Source of the DNA: Phytophthora quininea
Lineage: Eukaryota; Oomycota; Peronosporomycetes; Peronosporales; Peronosporaceae
Assembly: GCA_011947345.1 (NCBI GenBank)
Contig: JAAVTG010000395.1
Span: 1-64,000 of the forward strand
Direction of reading: 5' to 3'
Length of the DNA: 64,000 nt
The position numbers and the translations under genes are program-made. Each line of letters opens with the position of its first letter. Positions within the stretch are counted from its first letter, which is position 1. Positions 41,678 to 51,900 of the stretch are shown one piece after another. The notes beneath the pieces are model-generated. The model saw nothing but the letters and a program-made list of their open reading frames with translations, did not search any database and was not told where the DNA came from.

Positions 41678-43077
41678 TTATTCCGACTCTATAAAAAAAC
41701 ACATACACTCGTCGATCGCTCCTGGATCATCACTGTCGTCGACCGAGTCCATGCTCCTGGGAGTCACTGGAGCGAACACACCAGTCGACACGCCAATCGC
41801 CTTCGACTTGAGAACGGGAGGCTTGTGCTGCTTGCAGTGCACAGGAAGGTACTCGCTGTCGACAGGCTTCGCGTTGAGGTGCTTGTAGCCATCGCTGACG
41901 ATCGACCGAGGCGCCTCGCCACTGTATCTCAAGCTGCCGCTGCCGTACGCAGCACCAGACAAAGTGTCGACAGCTTGCAGCACCACATCTCCACTCCCCA
42001 GTAACTCCACGTCCACTTGGTCGCACCGCATCCCGCCGATATCGATTTGGCCAGAGCTCTCCAACGATACTTTGGCCTGTTGACAGGAACCCATCGGTCC
42101 TATCGATACTGCACCCGAACCAACTTGCTGCACCGTCAACTCCGTCGCTGCAAAGGGCGACCCCCAACTCAAACACGCCGACCCGGAGCCTTCCCCGCCG
42201 CCACCAACCTGTCCGCATCGCTCACGGAGTTCGTGAACAACACAATGTCTCCGGAAGAATCGTACTCCACCATCACCGTCGACACGCGCAGCTCAGTTAA
42301 CTCCACCTGGACCAGTCCACTGCCTTTGGAGTGGAGGGTTAAGCTGTCCACCATCAACGCCGCAGTCGACGCAATAAACACGTCGCCACTGCCCACCACC
42401 GCAATGGCCAAGCTCGGCCCCGTCGTCACCACTACTTGGTCCATGACCACCACCACGACCCTTCATTCATTACCCGCTGCACCGCTTCCTTCTGCACCAC
42501 CACCACCTCGACGGTCTTTTTGGTGGTGGAGATCTGCAACGTCAGCAGTCCGTCGATTGGAGCCACCGACGTCACCACTCGCATCTGGTCGTCCAGATCT
42601 CCTTTGACCACTCGGTACCGAGCCAGAGTGTTGCCGTCGTAGGCGCCGGGCGGCTCGTATCGGACGAACACATTGTGACTGCCCGAGACAGTCACAGCGT
42701 CCACGTGTTGCTGCTCACAGGACTGCCAGACTGGCACTGAACGACACTGAATGGCAGCAGCTTCTTGGCCGACGTGAAGGTTGTCGCGTTGGCAGAAGAA
42801 CGACTGCTGTCCAAGCAGAGCTTCCAGGTGACGAGCAGACAGAGATTGTAGCCATGTTGTACCTGGTGTACCACACACCATGTTCAAGTTGAAAGAGCAA
42901 GTGACTACTTTGGTCATGGGGACGGAGGTGGCTCCGTGGACAGCTGAGTTGGAGACGGAGAACGATGCGGCTGGACTGAGGGCAGATGGGGACGAGTGGA
43001 GACTTTCTGGGCCTGTCTGTTGGGTAGTGTGAGGCTGCTGGCGGTGTGAGCTCTGGTGGTGGTGGCGACATGGTCAC
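41678..43077 (-). pseudogene. GIN-like copy 2, anchor deleted
   Basis: Near-identical to copy 3 (46,978-48,253) over about 1 kb, including VTVSGSHNVFVRYEPPGAYD, VVGSGDVFIASTAAL, SLESSGQIDIGGMRCDQ and AVDTLSGAAYGSGSL. The C-terminal membrane anchor is gone. Copy 3 has about 140 bp between ACTCGTCGAT and CGCTCCTGG; here these are joined directly, consistent with a deletion between short GAT repeats. The frame is also shifted near 42,170 and 42,455. Its 5' end meets the truncated Roco gene at about 43,080. Confidence 0.7.
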
Positions 43078-43080
43078 CCA

Positions 43081-46000
43081 GAGTTGGTGTCACTTTTGTT
43101 GGATCGAGGCGCTGAGGTTGAAGCTGTAGACTCCGTACGTCTCGCTTGTGTCAGAATCGAATGCTATCACGTCTAAGTTGACAGCCATTCTTTTTTTTTT
43201 GCATGCACAGGCTGGCCCTACTCCTCTTGGTTATGTGATTGAAGAAAACTGTATCTACATCGGTACATCTTTGGAAAAGCAAATTGCTACTGCTCGCATT
43301 CTCTGCGGCAAAGGATTAAACCCGATACCACCCACGGAGAAGTCGGCGTTCATTAGCACACAATTGGGACTTCACACTTGCACACTTCACTGGAACGAAT
43401 GTCATGAAGCGGACAAACCCTTCACAGAAATCCCACCGGAAGTCACCAAAGATGAGAAGGATGCAGTCAACACTAATCTGGAAGACTTGGCGACAACCAC
43501 TGCAGGTGAACTCGTCTATCGGCGCAAGATCTGTGTCGTTGGCCCGAGCACGTGGGGAAGACGAGTCTGATTCAGTCCATTACGAAGGACACTCGAGCGT
43601 TAGCAGCCGAAGATGATCGCACGATTGGGATCGACTTGGTATCGATGTCATTTATTGAAAAGAGTGGCGAAGAGGGAGTTCCAGCGAAGCAACACAACAT
43701 CACATTCTGGGACCTCGCTGGTCAAGATATCTACCACGTCGCTCACGCACTGTTCTTCTCAAGCGCACATTATACCTATTATGTGTGGACTTGGGAGCGT
43801 ACTCAGAGATGCTGAGAGAAATGGATTCTCGTCCAACTTCCAGAGGAGAGCGCGAGGCACTGAAGCAGCATTTTTCGAAGAGAAGGTTCTTCACTGGGTG
43901 CGGTTGATCCTATTTCGGCAGCCTGAGGCTGCTTTCAAGGTCATCGGGACAAAGTCTTTCGAGGCAGGCCACGCAATCGCCGAAGTTCAAAGTGACGTGA
44001 GCAATCGCCTTGTCGCGTTCATAAATGCTAAAGATCCGTCAGTGCTGATAACGGATGCGGCGAAAGCTGCTCTGGAACTAGCATGTGAAGAGGAGATGGA
44101 AACTACTGATGTATCGATTGATGAAACTATTGAGCAAGCTCGGAGTTGTATCCAACGCGCGGTCATTAGCAACAGTTCTGGTGGTTTCCCGATGACAGCT
44201 ACCTACTCGAAGGTCCTGGAACATATTGTCAAGCTGCGCCCCACAAACGCTGGTTTAACGTCGCGCCAACGTGTGGAAAAAGGGATTTTTAGACTCAATG
44301 AGCTGTGTAGCAAGTTGAAGAAAACTATACCGGACCTAAAAACAGGTGCTTGCCACAAAATCCTGGCAGTGCTGCACGAATTGGGTGATATCCTGTGGTA
44401 CAAAGACAAATACCCGGAGTTCGAAGACTTGATCATCATCGACCCGACGATCGTGCTCGACCTTGTGCGAGAGGTTATCAACCACAACTACGAAGAAAAA
44501 GAAGGTGAATGGTATGAAGCTCTTCGTCGCGATGGGACGCTGAGGCACTCTTTCCTCATGACGTTCCCGTCTTGGAAAGCTTTGAGCGAGGAGGATAGCG
44601 CTTGGGCTCCTCGGTTCAAGAAACTGTTACAAAGTTTCAATTTGGCCTACCCAGCAAACGATTTGGAAGATATTGGTGGCGGCGACGTGATTGTGCCGGT
44701 GTACTGGAAGACGAAGGCATTTTCTCAAGCACCAGCCCGGACATTGTCCAAGAGCGCATCCACACTAAACGACCACGGTCTCAGTGGGTCAGCTGTTACG
44801 ACGTGGCAATACTCGCTACCAAGTGGCATTGCCGAGTCAGTTTACGTGAGTTTTGCTGTTCAGTGCTTCCGCAAGGATACAAAGCGCAAGGTTGGCGGGA
44901 CGTGGTTCCAGAGTTTTTCACACGGTCAATCTAGTGCGACTGTCCTTTTATCTCGTGTAGAAACGGAAAAGTACGCAAAGATCACGATCGAAGTGGCTGC
45001 GAGGACGGAGGAGGCTCGATGGGAGAAGATGCGATTCTTCGTCATGGCAATGGAGAAAGTGCTACACAATCTTCCTGGATTGGGGTCTTTGGAACGATAT
45101 GTTATTTGCAACGATAAAACGCACGCTCCTCATGAAGTGACCAACCTGATGGACAAATGCCAGGAATCACTTTCCTGTCTACCTGGCGACTTTGGCTGGT
45201 TTACAGCAAACCAAAACAGAATCAACGAATGGTTTAACAATCAAAAGGTACTTGCTGGGCTAGAAACGATCAAGAATCTTGTCAGGGGCAAGAGCTATCG
45301 CTTCCCGGCGTTATGGACGATCTCCAAGAGGACATCGTCAATTGAACTGTGCATCCACAGCGAGGTATCCGGGAAGTGTTACCATGTTCCACTGAGAATT
45401 CCCATCCCGAGCGACTGCATCTTACGGCGTCATGCATTCTTTCAGGTGTGTCTTTATTGATTGGGCTGGTGGGGTGGGCACTCATTTGGTTACTGGTATC
45501 TAGGCTAGCGCTACCATTATCTCGTTTGCCTCTTCGGTTATCCCGTTTGACCTCGTCAACATTGCCATCGATATGGGACTACCAAGTAAAACACTTGCAT
45601 TTTTGTGCCTATTTCGTTAAGGTTAGCTAAGTGTGTGTTTGTTTGTATCGCAGAGTTTCAAAGTGTCCTGGACCGAGCTGACGTCGTTGGAGGTCTACTC
45701 GACGGTGAAGAGTTGAGTACTGAGAAAAATGGTCGACGACGTTGGGCAAGGACCCTGCCGCGCGAATGGCTTTTCTTCGTGATCTATTGCAGCTTCACGA
45801 GAAGAAGTACGACGAGTACACTATTGGTGAGGCGACAAATCTGCGCTGCGCCGCTACCAAGGATGGGAAGTATGTGTGGGCGAATCAGCGAGAGATTGAA
45901 GACCCGAAGAATAGTCTTACGCTTTGTATTCCTCCCCAGCCAGAACCTCCGGTGGGTCCGAACAACACCAGTGCAGTGACCATCTCGCTCCGCATCATTA

Positions 46001-46451
46001 GAGTTACTGGACTGCGGCTGAAAAACTTCTGGTGGAAAAAATACTGCTGTAAGTGGGAGATAGTCGACCAGACCACGTCGAAGGTCATCATTGGAGATGA
46101 AACCAAGCAATCCGCGGCATCTCGTGAAGATCCGTCATGGAATTCTGACGTGTTTGCTCTCAAGTGCATTGATTCGATCGAGATGCTGCGCGAGTGCACG
46201 ATTACGGTGTCAGTGGAGCGGGTTCATCGATTTTGGTACGTGGGGAAAGTCTGTTTCGATAGCGTTTCATTCAATTATCGAACGTCAACATTGTGTGTTG
46301 TAGGAAAAACAACAAGGTCGGCCATAGTGTAGCAACGCTTAAAGACTCTGTGACAGCAGACCATTCCAGTTCGGACCCGATCCCACTCGCGCTTGAGCTA
46401 GAACCACCCACAGGAGCATGTGTAAAGTGCGAGCTAGTGATCACCTTCTGA
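43081..46451 (+). pseudogene. Roco (Roc-COR) GTPase copy A, truncated at its 5' end
   Basis: It starts abruptly inside the last ankyrin repeat (LVSLLLDRGAEVEAVDS, exon end 43,134). An intron (43,135-43,210) and the Roc-COR exon (43,211-45,445) follow, then a 208-bp intron and the C-terminal exons to a TGA at 46,449-46,451. Roc: P-loop GPSTWGKTS (split by one missing G near 43,555) and G3 motif FWDLAGQDIYHVAHA. COR: LHELGDILWYKDKYPEFEDL and onward. The end resembles a C2 domain. Apparent single-base losses lie near 43,555, 43,762 and 43,872. Without the N-terminal exons and start codon it probably cannot be expressed normally. It is convergent with copy B. Confidence 0.75.
43525..45918. repeat. 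Near-identical tract shared with inverted Roco copy B
   Basis: About 2.39 kb matching 49,462-51,855 in inverted orientation, with only a handful of base differences, introns included. On both sides the two Roco copies remain homologous but clearly diverged (about 65% residue identity upstream, lower downstream). This is a gene conversion tract pattern. Confidence 0.8.
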
Positions 46452-46977
46452 GTTACGACTTGTACAGTTGATAATAACCTTGGTTTCACACTCTTCGTAC
46501 TGTGTTTATCGATACTGGACAACCACGCTGCAATGTTACCCGCCCGCATCGAAGGCCATTATCGAAGATAAAGCCAAGGATTGTAATACATCAAATGGAG
46601 AGCGCCATTCTGCCAGCCTCCATGTCCATTGCCATGAATTTAAGCATTCCGACCGACAACTGCGATCCCATCGAAAACCAATCGAGACCGAAACTATACG
46701 GTAGTCGCTACTCAATTTGATGCATCGAAATCGACGATGGCAACACCAGCAACGATAGGTCGCTTACTGCGACTGCGCCTGGAACGAGTGGGAGGGGTTA
46801 ATCAAAGATCAATACCGGTGGACGTGCCGGTAATGTCGATGCCCCAAACTTTCGAGGTAGCAGGAGTGTACGATCGGACTTTCTTGATAATCGGGATAAA
46901 AATTTACTTCCGTTCTTAATCGATTTCAACAAACTTCCTTTCATAGCATTTCTCCAACCTTTCATATCTTCAGAAAC
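46452..46977. other. Intergenic region between convergent genes
   Basis: 525 bp between Roco copy A and GIN-like copy 3. Nothing recognised. Confidence 0.4.
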
Positions 46978-48253
46978 TTACACATACACTCGTCGATATC
47001 CTCCAAGCAGGGGTCGACGTTGTACCTCTCTAGCTCGACGACGGGATTCATTAAACCAGCGAAGCACCAGCGCAACCAGAAACACCATCACTGACAGCGG
47101 AATAATGCTGTCTTTGCCGTTAGCGACTTCACTCCAGATCGCTCCTGGATCATCACTGTCGTCGACCGAGTCCATGCTCCTGGGAGTCACAGGAGCGAAC
47201 ACACCAGTCGACACGCCAATCGCCTTCGACTTGAGAACGGGAGGCTTGTGCTGCTTGCAGTGCACAGGAAGGTACTCGCTGTCGACAGGCTTCGCGTTGA
47301 GGTGCTTGTAGCCATCGCTGACGATCGACCGAGGCGCCTCGCCACTGTATCTCAAGCTGCCGCTGCCGTACGCAGCACCAGACAAAGTGTCGACAGCTTG
47401 CAGCACCACATCTCCACTCCCCAGTAACTCCACGTCCACTTGGTCGCACCGCATCCCGCCGATATCGATTTGGCCAGAGCTCTCCAACGATACTTTGGCC
47501 TGTTGACAGGAACCCATCGGTCCTATCGATACTGCACCCGAACCAACTTGCTGCACCGTCAACTCCGTCACTGCAAAGGGCGACCCCAACTCAAACACGC
47601 CGACCCGGAGCCTTCCCCGCCGCCACCAACCTGTCCGCATCGCTCACGGAGTTCGTGAACAACACAATGTCTCCGGAAGAATCGTACTCCACCATCACCG
47701 TCGACACGCGCAGCTCAGTTAACTCCACCTGGACCAGTCCGCTGCCTTTGGAGTGGAGGGTTAAGCTGTCCACCATCAACGCCGCAGTCGACGCAACAAA
47801 CACGTCGCCACTGCCCACCACCGCAATGGCCAAGCTCGGCCCCGTCGTCACCACTACTTGGTCCATGACCACCACCACCCCCGACCCTTCATTCATTACC
47901 CGCTGCACCGCTTCCTTCTGCACCACCACCACCTCGACGGTCTTTTTGGTGGTGGAGATCTGCAACGTCAGCAGTCCGTCGATTGGAGCCACCGACGTCA
48001 CCACTCGCATCTGGTCGTCCAGATCTCCTTTGACCACTCGGTACCGAGCCAGAGTGTTGCCGTCGTAGGCGCCGGGCGGCTCGTATCGGACGAACACATT
48101 GTGACTGCCCGAGACAGTCACAGCGTCGACGTGTTGCTGCTCACAGGGACTGCCAGACTGGCACTGCACGACACTGAATGGCAGCAGCTTCTTGGCCGAC
48201 GTGAAGGTCGTCGTATTGCCATCCAACGGAAGCTCTGCTTGGACAGCAGTCAT
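46978..48253 (-). CDS. GIN/DUF2807-like beta-repeat protein 3, 5' end uncertain
   Basis: The most complete of the copy 2/3/4 subgroup. It contains many beta units (VVGSGDVFVASTAAL, SKGSGLVQVELTEL, QVGSGAVSIGPMGS, LESSGQIDIGGM, LLGSGDVVLQAVDT), and ends with a membrane segment (IIPLSVMVFLVALVLRWF) and a basic tail. One frame change lies near 47,590 (GACCCCAACTC), where copy 2 has one more C. The ATG at 48253 gives no signal peptide, while copies 2 and 4 continue differently upstream, so the true first exon is probably missing or replaced. Likely a surface protein; function unknown. Confidence 0.6.
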
Positions 48254-48951
48254 GGCGACACCGATGATTGTTTTCTACGAGTAAGGAGACGGTATCCGCA
48301 AATCAGTAGGAATTGGCTTGTCTTCAGTCTTCAACGCGCTGCTGTTACACTGCAGCTTTACCTGCGGTTGGCTGCTTGGGATTGCTGGTAAACAATATCT
48401 TGCAACCCCAAAGGAGATGACCAGCCTGAAAACTCATCCTTGCTGCTCACTTCCGAGAGATTCAAAAGCGTCGACACGCCCTTCCAAATTGGAATCCAAC
48501 TGCTGCACACCTGCAGTGAATAACATTTGTGAAACAATCCCGTCGCATTGCTGATACGCAGCGAGAAGGACATTGCGCTTGTGGTTGGAGTAAGGCGCCC
48601 ACCAGAGTGAAGGTTCGTCATGTCGACGATGAAAATGCGTTGCCGCGTTCATCCTACGCTTACGACGTAAGCATTCTCGTGAAGTTTCAATAAACCACTG
48701 AGAAAAGCGTAGTAGTTGAATTCGATCGCAGTGTTGGTCGAGGAAAACGAACAAACGCTGGGCGATCCAATGGTAAGCATTACAAGTGACTTGAATTTCC
48801 AATTTACTCAGGAAGTACGCGCTGGATCACTATCGACAATGCCGATATCACCCGCGCTTATCGCAAGCACCGTTTACTTGTGGGACGAAAATCGAGCTGG
48901 TAGTATCGCTCATCGCAGCTTTTCGCTCTGAGGCCACTCAATTATTGCTAA
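48254..48951. other. Gap between GIN-like copy 3 and the Roco copy B end
   Basis: 700 bp. A minus-strand frame at 48,802-48,434 (RIQLLRFSQWFIETSRECLR) has coding character but no ATG. It could be an exon of an unrecognised gene or a relic. Confidence 0.35.
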
Positions 48952-51900
48952 TCACAACACGAGCTCGCACAGTACATTGGCATTCGGGGGCGACTCGAGC
49001 GGGACCGAGACCGAAATTGTCTTCCCGGTGTAATCGGACCCCTTGAGCTTCAATTCGCCCCGAATCTCCTTGTTGCGCCTGCAGATAACATGGTCAAAAA
49101 CTCTTTTACAGGAAAGAGTAAAGCAGACATACGTACCAGAACCGATGGACTCTCTCCATTGTAACCTTAAGCGTGCACTCACGCAGCTTCTCAATCGAAT
49201 TAAACATTCCGGAAGATCTGCCTCGTGCTTCCAGTCTGGGTCACCTGTAGATGGCAACGATTCCTCGGTTTTATTTCCAACACGGCGCATTGGTGGGCCA
49301 ACAAGCTCCCACTTGCAGCAGAATGTTTTCGTGCGCCACTCTGTCTGTCCAAAGAAGTTCTGCCGCAATCCAGTCGTGCCAGTGATGTGAAGCTCGCTGG
49401 CCCCTGTACAAATAGTGTTCGTACTAAGTGGTGGTTCTGGTCTGGGAGGGTCACAAGACGTAAGACTATTCTTCGGGTCTTCAATCTCTCGCTGATTCGC
49501 CCACACATACTTCCCATCCTTGGTAGCGGCGCAGCGCAGGTTTGTCGCCTCACCAATAGTGTACTCGTCGTACTTGTTCTCGTGAAGCTGCAATAGATCA
49601 CGAAGAAAAGCCATTCGCGCGGCAGGGTCCTTGCCCAACGTCGTCGACCATTTTTCTCAGTACTCAACTCTTCACCGTCGAGTAGACCTCCAACGACGTC
49701 AGCTCGGTCCAGGACACTTTGAAACTCTGCGATACAAACAAACACACACTTAGCTAACCTTAACGAAATAGGCACAAAAATGCAAGTGTTTTACTTGATA
49801 GTCCCATATCGATGGCAATGTTGACGAGGTCAAACGGGATAACCGAAGAGGCAAACGAGATAATGGTAGCGCTAGCCTAGATACCAGTAACCAAATGAGT
49901 GCCCACCCCACCAGCCCAATCAATAAAGACACACCTGAAAGAATGCATGACGCCGTAAGATGCAGTCGCTCGGGATGGGAATTCTCAGTGGAACATGGTA
50001 ACACTTCCCGGATACCTCGCTGTGGATGCACAGTTCAATTGACGATGTCTTCTTAGAGATCGTCCATAACGCCGGGAAGCGATAGCTCTTGCCCCTGACA
50101 AGATTCTTGATCGTTTCTAGCCCAGCAAGTACCTTTTGATTGTTAAACCATTCGTTGATTCTGTTTTGGTTTGCTGTAAACCAGCCAAAGTCGCCAGGTA
50201 GACAGGAAAGTGATTCCTGGCATTTGTCCATCAGGTTGGTCACTTCATGAGGAGCGTGCGTTTTATCGTTGCAAATAACATATCGTTCCAAAGACCCCAA
50301 TCCAGGAAGATTGTGTAGCACTTTCTCCATTGCCATGACGAAGAATCGCATCTTCTCCCATCGAGCCTCCTCCGTCCTCGCAGCCACTTCGATCGTGATC
50401 TTTGCGTACTTTTCCGTTTCTACACGAGATAAAAGGACAGTCGCACTAGATTGACCGTGTGAAAAACTCTGGAACCACGTCCCGCCAACCTTGCGCTTTG
50501 TATCCTTGCGGAAGCACTGAACAGCAAAACTCACGTAAACTGACTCGGCAATGCCACTTGGTAGCGAGTATTGCCACGTCGTAACAGCTGACCCACTGAG
50601 ACCGTGGTCGTTTAGTGTGGATGCGCTCTTGGACAATGTCCGGGCTGGTGCTTGAGAAAATGCCTTCGTCTTCCAGTACACCGGCACAATCACGTCGCCG
50701 CCACCAATATCTTCCAAATCGTTTGCTGGGTAGGCCAAATTGAAACTTTGTAACAGTTTCTTGAACCGAGGAGCCCAAGCGCTATCCTCCTCGCTCAAAG
50801 CTTTCCAAGACGGGAACGTCATGAGGAAAGAGTGCCTCAGCGTCCCATCGCGACGAAGAGCTTCATACCATTCACCTTCTTTTTCTTCGTAGTTGTGGTT
50901 GATAACCTCTCGCACAAGGTCGAGCACGATCGTCGGGTCGATGATGATCAAGTCTTCGAACTCCGGGTATTTGTCTTTGTACCACAGGATATCACCCAAT
51001 TCGTGCAGCACTGCCAGGATTTTGTGGCAAGCACCTGTTTTTAGGTCCGGTATAGTTTTCTTCAACTTGCTACACAGCTCATTGAGTCTAAAAATCCCTT
51101 TTTCCACACGTTGGCGCGACGTTAAACCAGCGTTTGTGGGGCGCAGCTTGACAATATGTTCCAGGACCTTCGAGTAGGTAGCTGTCATCGGGAAACCACC
51201 AGAACTGTTGCTAATGACCGCGCGTTGGATACAACTCCGAGCTTGCTCAATAGTTTCATCAATCGATACATCAGTAGTTTCCATCTCCTCTTCACATGCT
51301 AGTTCCAGAGCAGCTTTCGCCGCATCCGTTATCAGCACTGACGGATCTTTAGCATTTATGAACGCGACAAGGCGATTGCTCACGTCACTTTGAACTTCGG
51401 CGATTGCGTGGCCTGCCTCGAAAGACTTTGTCCCGATGACCTTGAAAGCAGCCTCAGGCTGCCGAAATAGGATCAACCGCACCCAGTGAAGAACCTTCTC
51501 TTCGAAAAATGCTGCTTCAGTGCCTCGCGCTCTCCTCTGGAAGTTGGACGAGAATCCATTTCTCTCAGCATCTCTGAGTACGCTCCCAAGTCCACACATA
51601 ATAGGTATAATGTGCGCTTGGAGAAGAACAGTGCGTGAGCGACGTGGTAGATATCTTGACCAGCGAGGTCCCAGAATGTGATGTTGTGTTGCTTCGCTGG
51701 AACTCCCTCTTCGCCACTCTTTTCGATAAATGACATCGATACTAAGTCGATCCCAATCGTGCGATCATCTTCGGCTGCTAACGCTCGAGTGTCCTTCGTA
51801 ATGGACTGAACCAGACTCGTCTTCCCCACGTGCTCGGGCCAACGACACAGATCTTGCGTCGATAGACAAGTTCACCTGCAGTGGTTGTCTTCAAGTCTTC

